A DNA stretch of 29,586 nt from CAWULT01 sp963923455 (GTDB lineage Bacteria > Acidobacteriota > Vicinamibacteria > Vicinamibacterales > UBA2999): NCBI GenBank assembly GCA_963923455.1, contig CAWULT010000053.1, positions 1 through 29,586 of the forward strand. Direction: 5' to 3'. Under the pieces are notes generated by a model. The model saw only the letters and a list, made by a program, of their open reading frames with translations, made no database searches and was not told the origin of the DNA. This document shows, piece after piece, positions 16,359 through 23,201 of the stretch (position 1 is its first letter; each line of letters starts with the position of its first letter). A program made the position numbers and the translations under genes.

Positions 16359-17126
16359 GTGAACGCCGTGGACCGCGCAGCGCTGGCGTGGGTGAACAGC
16401 CTCGTCGGCCATTCGCCCGCCGCGTTCGACGCCGCGCTGCTGCTGTGCGGACAGCTTCCGCTCGCGCTCTGCGTGATGGCGATGCTCGCGCTGTGGTGGA
16501 CCGACCCCGAACGGAGCCCGGCGCGCACGGGCGTCATCGGCGGCTTCGCCCCGCAGGCACGGCCCGGCCTCGAGCAGTCGCGCCTGCGGGCCGCGATGCT
16601 GGCGCTCTCGGTGGCCGGCGCCTTCGTCGTCGCCCGCTTGACCGCGCTGCTGACGAACTGGCCCCGCCCGCTCGGCCGCGAGCCGCTGGCCGTCCCGCTC
16701 GATCCGGCCGTCTGGGCCGGCACCGTCGAGGCGATGACGGGCTTCGGCGCCTTCCCCTCCGATCACGCCGCGCTCTTCTTCGCCGTGGCGGTCGGCCTGT
16801 TCTCGTGGCACCCGGCCGCGGGCATCGTCGGCCTGCTGGCCGCCGCCCTGTTCAGCGCCGCGCGCGTGGCCGTCGGCTTCCACTACCCGGCCGACGTGCT
16901 GGCGGGCGGCCTGATCGGCGCGCTCGCCGCGGGGGCCGGGCGCCTGCTGACGCCGGCCATGACGCCGTTCCTCTCGCCGATCGTGGGCCTGTTCGAACGC
17001 CGGCCCGCGGTGATGTACCCGCTGCTGTTCGTCGCCGCGCTCGACTTCACGCACCACTTCCAGCTGCTGCTGAAGCCCGTGTTCGCCGTGGTGTTCAAGG
17101 TGCTCGGCGCCACCCACGCGATCTGA
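16359..17126 (+). CDS. PAP2-family membrane phosphatase
   Basis: 255 residues from GTG 16359 with GAGG at 16350-16353, seven bases after the upstream stop. At least five hydrophobic segments (about 25-48, 78-98, 137-150, 153-168, 180-195) place it in the inner membrane. PAP2 motif 2 is PSDH (133-136, normally PSGH) and motif 3 is R169-x5-H175-x3-D179; both key histidines and the Asp and Arg are present. Motif 1 keeps RP (103-104), but the Lys expected seven residues before the Arg is Ala96. The family dephosphorylates lipid phosphates or pyrophosphates such as undecaprenyl-PP. Its place at the end of the bcsA/bcsC-like operon suggests lipid or polymer-associated phosphate handling in exopolysaccharide production, but this is inference. 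A phosphatase-related role is likely; the substrate is open. Confidence 0.85.
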   Translation: MNAVDRAALAWVNSLVGHSPAAFDAALLLCGQLPLALCVMAMLALWWTDPERSPARTGVIGGFAPQARPGLEQSRLRAAMLALSVAGAFVVARLTALLTNWPRPLGREPLAVPLDPAVWAGTVEAMTGFGAFPSDHAALFFAVAVGLFSWHPAAGIVGLLAAALFSAARVAVGFHYPADVLAGGLIGALAAGAGRLLTPAMTPFLSPIVGLFERRPAVMYPLLFVAALDFTHHFQLLLKPVFAVVFKVLGATHAI

Positions 17127-17151
17127 GCGGCCGGGTCGAGGTCACGGCCGC
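17127..17151. terminator. Hairpin between convergent PAP2 and transferase genes
   Basis: GCGGCCG / CGGCCGC, a 7-bp stem with an 11-base loop, starts right after the PAP2 stop and overlaps the last codons of the convergent gene. No T-tract. A bidirectional terminator by position. Confidence 0.45.
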
Positions 17152-17849
17152 CCCACCGGGCGCCACGTCCCGCCTTCCAGCAACTCGTACGGGCGGAACC
17201 GCGCCTTGTATTCGAGCGACCGGCACCCCGGCACGTAGTACCCGAGGTACACGTACGGCACCCCGCGCGCGGCGGCGGCGGCCAGGACCGACAACACGTT
17301 GAACGTGCCGAGCGACCGGCGCCGCTCGTCCGGGTCGTAGTAGAAGTAGATCGCCGACAGGGCACCGGGCAGGGCGTCGACGTACCCCACGGCGACCAGC
17401 CGGCCGTTGACGGCGTACGACCACTCCTCCGTGACGAAGGGGTTTTCGACGAAGGGGTCGAGGTTGTCGCCCGCGTCGTCTGGCGCCGGCCACCCCTTCG
17501 CGTGGTGCTGGAACCGGTGATACCGGCGGTACAGATCGAGCTTGGCCTCCGTGACCGACGGCCGCCCCACGTGCAGCGTCACCTGCCCGTGGTTCTGCTT
17601 CCACGCGCGCCGCTGGCTCTCGTCCGGCCGGAACCGGTCCACGGGCACCCGCAGCGACCGGCAACACCTGCACGCGGGACACTCCGGCCGGAACACGGCA
17701 TATCCGAAGCGGCGCCACCCCTGCTCCATCAGCGCCAGGTACTCGTGCGGCCGCAGCCGCGCGAACACGTCGTACCGGAGCTGCCATTGGCGGTCGGCCA
17801 GATACTCGCAGGTCGTCAGCGGCGACAGGAACGACAGCGCAGCCTGCAT
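17142..17849 (-). CDS. bpt: Bacterial arginyl/leucyl-tRNA--protein transferase (Ate/Bpt family)
   Basis: 235 residues from ATG 17849, preceded on the minus strand by GGAGG about 9 bases away; a start at 17891 would add 14 residues but has no such site. The N-terminal ATE domain is clear: TTCEYL (Cys14), 'LRYDVFARLRPHEYLALMEQGWRRFGYAVFRP' in pieces, and a Cys cluster C57-x2-C60-x-C62-C63 followed by SLRVPVDRF. The C-terminal GNAT-like domain includes NPFVTEEW, LVAVGYVD, SAIYFYYDP, 'YLGYYVPGC' and YKARFRPYELLEG. These enzymes move an amino acid from tRNA to the N-terminus of proteins, marking them for ClpS/ClpAP degradation; the Bpt branch uses leucyl-tRNA on Asp/Glu N-termini. Whether this copy is Bpt or another subtype cannot be told here. 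It is a lone gene divergent from the next. Confidence 0.88.
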   Translation of the reverse strand: MQAALSFLSPLTTCEYLADRQWQLRYDVFARLRPHEYLALMEQGWRRFGYAVFRPECPACRCCRSLRVPVDRFRPDESQRRAWKQNHGQVTLHVGRPSVTEAKLDLYRRYHRFQHHAKGWPAPDDAGDNLDPFVENPFVTEEWSYAVNGRLVAVGYVDALPGALSAIYFYYDPDERRRSLGTFNVLSVLAAAAARGVPYVYLGYYVPGCRSLEYKARFRPYELLEGGTWRPVGRP

Positions 17850-17997
17850 GGTGAGCCGCCTCCAGTTTACCGGGCCGGTCCGCTCGCGCACCCCCGCCAG
17901 GGCGCTGCCTCACCCCGGTGCCGTCGCGTATGCTACGAAGCACGCCCCGCGCGCTGAACTCGGGGGCGGAGGTTCGCGAGCGTTCGAGGGAGGGCAC

Positions 17998-18837
17998 ATG
18001 CGCGTATCGATGATTCGGTCGGCCTCGCTGGCGGTGGCGCTGGCGGCGGCGTTCGGCCTGTCCACGACGATGTCGGCCCAGTGGCTCCGCTATCCCACGG
18101 CCGGCATCCCGAGGACCGCCGACGGCAAGCCGAACCTGACGGCACCGGCGCCGCGCATGCCCGACGGCAAGCCTGACTTCTCGGGGATCTGGCTCACGGG
18201 CAACCCGCTGTGCCCGCAAGGCATCGATCCCGTCTCGCTGACCTGCGGCGCGGAGTTGCCGATGGGCCGCGAGGGCATCAACTTCGGTGCGAGCCTTAAG
18301 GGGGGCCTGCCGTATCAGCCGTGGGTGGCCGCGTTGGTGAAGGAGCGGACGGCCACCGACGCCAAGGACGACCCGCACGTCCGCTGCCTGCCGGATACCT
18401 TCCTGCGCGCCTACAGCCTGCCGCACTTGCTGAAGTTCCTGCAGACCAGGGACTTGCTGGTGATGCTGAACGAAATGAACGCCGGCTACCGGCAGGTGTT
18501 CCTCGACGGGCGGCCGCTGCCCGAGGACCCGGTGCCGTCGTGGCAGGGCTACTCCACGGCAACGTGGCAGGGCGACACCCTGGTGATTCAGTCGCGCGGC
18601 TTCCGCGACGACATCTGGATCGACTGGAACGGCAGCGTCATCACCGAGGCGGCCAAGGTCACCGAGAGGATCCGCCGGCCCGACTACGGACACCTCGAGA
18701 TCGAGGTCACGGTGGACGACCCCAAGGCGTACACCAGGCCGTGGACCGTCACGCTGAAGCAGCAGATCGCCTTGAACACGGAACTCGTCGACGAAATCTG
18801 CCTGGAGAACGAACAGTCGTCGCGCCGGATGAAGTAG
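17998..18837 (+). CDS. Secreted 'PDFSGIW'-type protein, paralogue of 7967-8707
   Basis: 279 residues from ATG 17998 with GGGAGGG at 17988-17994. The signal peptide ends MSAQ (about residue 28). Two copies of a PDGKP / ADGKP motif lead into PDFSGIW (59-65). Further blocks match the protein at 7967-8707: RCLP (129-132), 'FLDGRPLPEDPVPSW' (168-182), 'WQGDTLVIQSRGF' (190-202), TERIRRPDY (222-230), and DPKAYTRPWTVT (241-252). Its function is unknown. Unlike the first copy it is not next to a TonB receptor but stands alone, divergent from the transferase gene, with GTATGCTAC at 17928-17936 as a possible -10 region. C72 and C83 plus C130 and C268 could form disulfides in the periplasm. Family membership is well supported by internal comparison. 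Confidence 0.84.
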   Translation: MRVSMIRSASLAVALAAAFGLSTTMSAQWLRYPTAGIPRTADGKPNLTAPAPRMPDGKPDFSGIWLTGNPLCPQGIDPVSLTCGAELPMGREGINFGASLKGGLPYQPWVAALVKERTATDAKDDPHVRCLPDTFLRAYSLPHLLKFLQTRDLLVMLNEMNAGYRQVFLDGRPLPEDPVPSWQGYSTATWQGDTLVIQSRGFRDDIWIDWNGSVITEAAKVTERIRRPDYGHLEIEVTVDDPKAYTRPWTVTLKQQIALNTELVDEICLENEQSSRRMK

Positions 18838-18986
18838 CCCTGCCGCCGGGCCGCTCTGCGGCTCCGCATCCGTGCACGCCGTCGCCGGGGAGGATGCCTG
18901 CCAGGCGGGGAACAAACGTCTACGCCACGAGTGACAAAACACGCGAGGCCCGCCGGTGAGCGCTGGGCATTCCCCGCGTGACGTGC

Positions 18987-19005
18987 GAAGAATCGCGGAT
19001 TCTTC
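18987..19005. promoter_or_regulatory. 19-bp palindrome upstream of the 710-residue secreted protein gene
   Basis: GAAGAATCGCGGATTCTTC has perfect 8-base arms around a 3-base centre. It lies in the 260-base intergenic region, 55 bases before the sigma-54-like site. It is AT-rich for this genome, which makes a chance match less likely. It looks like a dimeric regulator or enhancer-binding-protein site rather than a terminator. Confidence 0.5.
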
Positions 19006-19059
19006 AGGCGGTGGCCGGGGTTCAGGCCCGCTCAGACGCACCAGACGCAAGGGCACGGT

Positions 19060-19078
19060 TTGGCACTTGAATTGCCAA
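19060..19078 (+). promoter_or_regulatory. Sigma-54-like -24/-12 promoter and overlapping inverted repeat
   Basis: TTGGCAC (19060-19066) and TTGC (19072-19075) have the exact 12-base GG-to-GC offset of sigma-54 promoters (consensus YTGGCACG-N4-TTGCW). The mismatches are T for the G after TGGCAC, and C for the final W. The same bases form TTGGCA-N7-TGCCAA, a possible repressor operator. Transcription would begin near 19087, leaving only about 11 leader bases before ATG 19098 but retaining GGAGG at 19088-19092. Confidence 0.45.
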
Positions 19079-19097
19079 GCCTGCAGCGGAGGTGCAC

Positions 19098-21230
19098 ATG
19101 CTTCGCCCACTCACACGGCATCCGCATCCGGGTTGGCGCGCCCGCGTCATCGGTGCCTTGGTCGCCGCCGCAGTGCTCGCCGTGACGGCGCCGGCCATCG
19201 CCCAGGACCCGGGCCTGCCGTCGACGACCAAAGTTCTGTCGCCGGCCACCCTCAGGCTGCTCGGGTCGATGTCCGCGGACGGCGCCGTGCTGACGTTCGG
19301 GGCGCCGACATCCGAGTTGCTGGCCTTGCGGCCAGGCGACGTCATCGTCGGCGGCATCGGCGGTGCGGCCCGGCATGGCCTGCTGCGCCGCGTGGTCGCC
19401 GTGTCCACGGTCAACGGCCAGGTGGTCGTCACCACCACGGGGGCCTCGCTCAGCGATGCGGTTCGCGAGGGCCGGGTCGACACGAGCCTCGCGCTCACGC
19501 CCGATCAGGTGGAGAGCGTCATCCTGGCTCCCGGCGTCACGCAGGTCGCTCCGGGCCCCCAGGCGCTGGTCGCGCTGCCGGAGATCACGCTGCAGTTCGA
19601 CGGCGTCCCCGTCTACGACCGGGACAGCAATCCGTTCACGACCGACGATCAGGTGCGCGCGAGCGGCCGGGTCACCCTGCAGTTGTCGGCAGACCTGGCG
19701 GTCGACATCGGGCGGCGGACGGCGGACTTCGACGTCCGACTCACCGATAGCGTCGACTTGACGTTCAGCACGCAGATCACCGCCGTGGACACCGCGAGCC
19801 GGCGCACGATTGCGCACTACGCCTTCAACTCCTGGCAGATTCCGGGGCCCTTCGGCATCCCGATCGTCATCACCCCCGTGCTGTCGCTGGAGGTCGGCTT
19901 CAACGGCCGCATCTACGCCGACGTGGCGGCCCAGACGACGGCGAACGGGTACTTCGAATCGGGCTTCGAATACGCCAACGGCATCTTCACGCCAACTGGC
20001 GGTGCCAGTCAGACGTTCGGCTTCGGCATCCCCCGCTTCGTGGAAACCTTCTCCGCGAAGGCGTTTGGCGGCCCTCGTCTCGCGCTCCGGTTCTATGGCG
20101 AATACGGGCCGGGCGTCTTCGCCGAACTCGACCTCTACCTGCGCATGACCGCCACCCTCACCCTTCCGATGCCCGCGCGATGGTGGGAGCTCTACGGAGG
20201 CATCGACCTGGTGCCAGGCCTCACCGGGATCTTCGGCAGGGATGTGGTCGGGACTCCCATCAACCTCCACGAGGAGCTCCTCGCCGCGAGCGACACGCTG
20301 AATCCGCTCGACCTCGACGCCAGGTGCACCGACCCGCCGTACTTCCGGCTCGACAAGAACGCGCCGCTGTTGTGGGGCGGCGTCGACGATCCGCTGGACC
20401 ACGACTGGGCGTCGGTGACCACGCCGTCGCTACAGACCGGGACGACGAAGATGCTGCTGGCGCTGAACATCGTGGGCGACGCGGAGGTCCTGCCCATCAA
20501 CTACGACCTCGAGCTGCAGACGGGGGACTGCCGTCCCCTCGCGCTGTCACGGAAGGATACGACCGGCGCCTGGGGCGACGAGCGCATCCTCGTGGACGTG
20601 CCCGCCGGCACGACGTTCCGGACCCACGTGTTCGGCCGCACCGAGAACGACTACCTCGAGCAGGTTCCGAACCAGGCACCGAAGGCCAACTACCAGCTGG
20701 GCGTCTCGTTCGGAAGCCAGACGGAGTCGTTCAAGATCATCAGCAAGGCGGTGCACCGTGCCAAACCGGAGGCGGATGAACCACCGAACATGCTGGCCGT
20801 CGAACTGACCTACCAGAATCTCAAGCCCAAGGAGTTCCGGAACATCACGTTCCAGGTACGGGACATCGCGCCGGGCTACGAACTGCTTCGGACCCGCGCC
20901 AACGGCCGAACGGACGTCTACACGGACGTGACGCCGGACGACCCGGCGGTGCGGGGCGTTGGTGCCACGATCTCGGTGCCGAACATGATCTTCTGCTATC
21001 CGCCGGTGACTCCACCCGACCCGAACGCGCCACGCACCTACCCCAGCTCGCTGTGCACGCTGCAGGAGTACGGCAACAAGAACAACAGCGACGTGCCGGA
21101 CGATCAGTTCGACGTCCGCTTCCGCATCGCCGTCCCGCAGGGACTCGACAAGCAGCCGTTCCGGTTCGCCGTCGACATCTACGCGATGGAGACGCCGCCC
21201 AGGCCGGCTGAGCCGCCGGCCGAGCAGTAG
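19098..21230 (+). CDS. Large secreted protein of unknown function
   Basis: 710 residues from ATG 19098 with GGAGG at 19088-19092; a GTG two codons earlier overlaps the Shine-Dalgarno and is less likely. The signal peptide has hydrophobic core VIGALVAAAVLAVTAPAIA, with mature start near Gln36. Residues about 45-135 form a beta-rich module with the pattern LRPGDVIVGG ... GLLRRVVAVSTVNGQVVVTTTGASLSDAV. I recognise this as a recurrent N-terminal module of bacterial surface proteins, in which 'lpGDvlvs ... GlLrkVtsV ... VeT..AtLtdA' repeats. The rest is predicted mostly beta, with 'LTDSVDLTFSTQITAVD', a middle segment rich in aromatic strands (about 250-360), and a Pro-rich tail. No transmembrane anchor or catalytic motif is visible. 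It has its own control region (palindrome and sigma-54-like site) and no operon partner. Not assigned to a function. Confidence 0.88.
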   Translation: MLRPLTRHPHPGWRARVIGALVAAAVLAVTAPAIAQDPGLPSTTKVLSPATLRLLGSMSADGAVLTFGAPTSELLALRPGDVIVGGIGGAARHGLLRRVVAVSTVNGQVVVTTTGASLSDAVREGRVDTSLALTPDQVESVILAPGVTQVAPGPQALVALPEITLQFDGVPVYDRDSNPFTTDDQVRASGRVTLQLSADLAVDIGRRTADFDVRLTDSVDLTFSTQITAVDTASRRTIAHYAFNSWQIPGPFGIPIVITPVLSLEVGFNGRIYADVAAQTTANGYFESGFEYANGIFTPTGGASQTFGFGIPRFVETFSAKAFGGPRLALRFYGEYGPGVFAELDLYLRMTATLTLPMPARWWELYGGIDLVPGLTGIFGRDVVGTPINLHEELLAASDTLNPLDLDARCTDPPYFRLDKNAPLLWGGVDDPLDHDWASVTTPSLQTGTTKMLLALNIVGDAEVLPINYDLELQTGDCRPLALSRKDTTGAWGDERILVDVPAGTTFRTHVFGRTENDYLEQVPNQAPKANYQLGVSFGSQTESFKIISKAVHRAKPEADEPPNMLAVELTYQNLKPKEFRNITFQVRDIAPGYELLRTRANGRTDVYTDVTPDDPAVRGVGATISVPNMIFCYPPVTPPDPNAPRTYPSSLCTLQEYGNKNNSDVPDDQFDVRFRIAVPQGLDKQPFRFAVDIYAMETPPRPAEPPAEQ

Positions 21231-21243
21231 AACCGGCGACGAG

Positions 21244-21275
21244 GGCGGGCGCTGGCCTGACGCCACGCGCCCGCC
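21244..21275. terminator. Long hairpin between convergent genes
   Basis: GGCGGGCGC / GCGCCCGCC (9 bp) continues inward as TGGC / GCCA with one bulged C, closing a 5-base loop. It lies 13 bases after the stop of the secreted-protein gene and 21 bases from the end of the convergent DUF2934 gene. No T-tract; a bidirectional terminator by position. Confidence 0.6.
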
Positions 21276-21296
21276 TGCCCCTCTCAGGGGCCCGCG

Positions 21297-21590
21297 CTAC
21301 GGCGTGGGTCCCTCGATCCGCATCTCGCGTTCGGCCTGCAGCCAGTCGCCCAGCGCATCCCCGTCGCCCGCGCCACGGGCGAGCCACAGGTAGTAAGCGC
21401 GCACCTGAATCCGGTCCCCGAGATCGGCGCCGGATGGCGTCGCCGTCGCGCGCCTCTTCCGTGGGGTCGTTCCGCTGGTGGCCGCGCGCCCGCGGACGGG
21501 CGTCGAGGTCGTGGGGGCCTGGACCTTGTCGACCGGTTTCGCCGACCGGGCGGTGGCCTTGCTGACGGTGAGTGCTGCTCGCTTCGCCAT
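21297..21590 (-). CDS. Small DUF2934 protein with basic Ala/Thr/Lys/Arg-rich N-terminus
   Basis: 97 residues from ATG 21590, preceded on the minus strand by AGGAG at 21595-21599; an upstream in-frame start at 21638 lacks such a site. Residues 60-90 match DUF2934: RIQVRAYYLWLARGAGDGDA then DWLQAEREM, a short helical hairpin typical of the family. Residues 1-55 are low-complexity and strongly basic (MAKRAALTVSKATARSAK, PVRGRAATS, TPRKRRATAT), like histone-H1-like or nucleoid-associated tails. The family has no proven function; the basic tail suggests DNA or RNA binding (inference). It is preceded by a 279-base stretch with nested hairpins and lies downstream of the MFS gene on the same strand. 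The reading frame is supported by the domain match. Confidence 0.78.
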   Translation of the reverse strand: MAKRAALTVSKATARSAKPVDKVQAPTTSTPVRGRAATSGTTPRKRRATATPSGADLGDRIQVRAYYLWLARGAGDGDALGDWLQAEREMRIEGPTP

Positions 21591-21790
21591 GCTGCTCCTG
21601 CGTGCACCCGCACCGGCCATCGCCGCTTCCTCCGACACACCAGTAGGAACGAGGCTGGCTTGACGACAATCTCGTCGGATTGCCGGGCCCGGCGGGGGCG
21701 TGGGGCGCCTTCGGTCGTGTCGGTAGCACGAGACGTGCCGGCGCGAGCGTGGTGGACGGGGCTGGCGCGCCAGGCACGTCGGCGCTCAGA

Positions 21791-21833
21791 CCGCGTGACG
21801 CCCCGTGGCGTCAGGGCGGCCTGCGTCACGCGG
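21791..21833 (-). repeat. Mutually exclusive nested hairpins between MFS and DUF2934 genes
   Basis: An 11-bp inverted repeat, CCGCGTGACGC (21791-21801) with GCGTCACGCGG (21823-21833), encloses 21 bases. TGACGCC (21796-21802) can instead pair with GGCGTCA (21807-21813) around a 4-base loop. The two structures share bases 21796-21801 and cannot coexist. No T-tract follows on the minus strand. Candidate RNA switch, attenuator or 3'-end structure of the MFS transcript. Confidence 0.45.
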
Positions 21834-21869
21834 CAGATCCGCCCGGGCGAGACGGTGCGCCTGGCGAGG

Positions 21870-23111
21870 CTACGCGGCTGGCGCGCCGCCGGGCGACGCC
21901 GACGGTGCGCGGCCGCTCTCGGCCCACCACGCCGCCACGCTGGCCAGGCCGCTGAGCACGGCAAAGCCCGCGACGAGCGGCACCGCGGTGCCGTCGTAGC
22001 CCTGCCCGATCGCCGTGCCCAGCGCGAGCGAGATCAGCATGGACAGGCCGCCGACGATTGCCGACCCCGTGCCGGCGACGTGTCCGAGCGGCTGCATGGC
22101 CAGCGCGTTCAGGTTGCCGAACAGCAGCCCGAGCCCGAAGAACGACACCATCAGGTAGGTCATCAGCGCCCACAGGGCCGGCTGGCCGGCGGCCCCCACG
22201 GTGATCGCGGTGAAGGCGACCGACACGGCGAAGATGCCCCGCAGGGCCCAGGTGACCAGCGCGTGCATCCCGAGCCCGAGCACGAGGCGCGAACTCAGGA
22301 GCGACGCCGCCCCGATCGCGATCGACAGGAGCGCGAAGTAGAGCGGAAAGCGCGGCCCGAGGGCGTACTGCTCCTGCAGGATCTGCTGCGCGCACGTCAG
22401 ATAGCCCAGGAACGCCCCGAACACCGAACCCGATGCCAGCGTGTAGCCGACGGCGACGCGGCTGGTCAACACCTCGCGGGCCGAGCCGGCGAGCCGGCCG
22501 GCCGAGAAGGAGACGCGCCGCGACGGCGGCAGCGTCTCGTCCTGGCGCCAGCCGAACCAGGCGCACGTCACGACGGCCATCACGAGGTAGAGCCCGAAGA
22601 TGGCGCGCCACTCGGCCACCGCGAGCACCGCCTGTCCGAGCGCGGGCGCGACGACCGGCACGAGGATGAACACCGCCATCACGAGCGACATCACCCGGGC
22701 CATCGCCCGCCCCTCGAACTTGTCGCGCACGAGCGCCAGCGTGACCGTGCGGGGCCCAGCGACGCCGAGCCCCTGCAGCAGACGGCCGGCCAGCATCATC
22801 GGCAGCGTGCGCGACACGAGGGCGAGCACCGTGCCGCCGAGGTACAGGGCCAGACCGATGTACGCCGCCGGCTTGCGGCCCGTGGCATCCGACAGCGGCC
22901 CGTAGAACAACTGGCCGGCCCCGAAACCCAGGAACAGCAGCGACACGATGAGCTGGGTGTCGTTGGCGCGCGTCACGGCGAGCGACGCGCCGATGGCCGG
23001 CAGCGCCGGCAGGATCATGTCGATCGACAGCGAGACCAGCGCGGTGAGCATCGCCATCAGGGCGACGAACTCCCCAAAGCCGATCGGCGGCGCGGGCGTC
23101 TCGAGGCTCAT
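21870..23111 (-). CDS. MFS multidrug exporter, Bcr/CflA family
   Basis: 413 residues from ATG 23111; a GTG at 23141 is an alternative, and neither has a clear Shine-Dalgarno. Twelve hydrophobic helices are visible. 'SIDMILPALPAI' (29-40) in helix 1 is the Bcr/CflA signature, and motif A appears as GPLSDATGRK (71-80) in the loop between helices 2 and 3; 'GLGVAGPRTVTLALVRD' covers the motif C-like and helix-5 region. The family exports drugs such as bicyclomycin, chloramphenicol or sulfonamides by proton antiport. The substrate here is unknown. The gene follows the ankyrin gene by 90 bases on the same strand; a TAGAAT at 23168-23173 (minus) could be its own -10. A 17-bp palindrome sits two bases before the ATG and may affect translation. 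Confidence 0.92.
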   Translation of the reverse strand: MSLETPAPPIGFGEFVALMAMLTALVSLSIDMILPALPAIGASLAVTRANDTQLIVSLLFLGFGAGQLFYGPLSDATGRKPAAYIGLALYLGGTVLALVSRTLPMMLAGRLLQGLGVAGPRTVTLALVRDKFEGRAMARVMSLVMAVFILVPVVAPALGQAVLAVAEWRAIFGLYLVMAVVTCAWFGWRQDETLPPSRRVSFSAGRLAGSAREVLTSRVAVGYTLASGSVFGAFLGYLTCAQQILQEQYALGPRFPLYFALLSIAIGAASLLSSRLVLGLGMHALVTWALRGIFAVSVAFTAITVGAAGQPALWALMTYLMVSFFGLGLLFGNLNALAMQPLGHVAGTGSAIVGGLSMLISLALGTAIGQGYDGTAVPLVAGFAVLSGLASVAAWWAESGRAPSASPGGAPAA

Positions 23112-23112
23112 G

Positions 23113-23129
23113 CGGGGCTGGCAGCCCCG
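23113..23129 (-). promoter_or_regulatory. Perfect palindrome at the MFS translation start
   Basis: CGGGGCTG-N-CAGCCCCG has perfect 8-base arms around one base and ends one base before the ATG at 23111 (minus strand). It occupies the place where a Shine-Dalgarno should be. It may be a translational hairpin or a repressor site; if GTG 23141 is the true start it is simply coding. Confidence 0.35.
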
Positions 23130-23201
23130 GCGGCGGCGCACGGGCGGCGGACTCTGGCCATCGGTCGATTCTATGGCACCGCCACGGCCGCCAGCGGCAC
23201 G

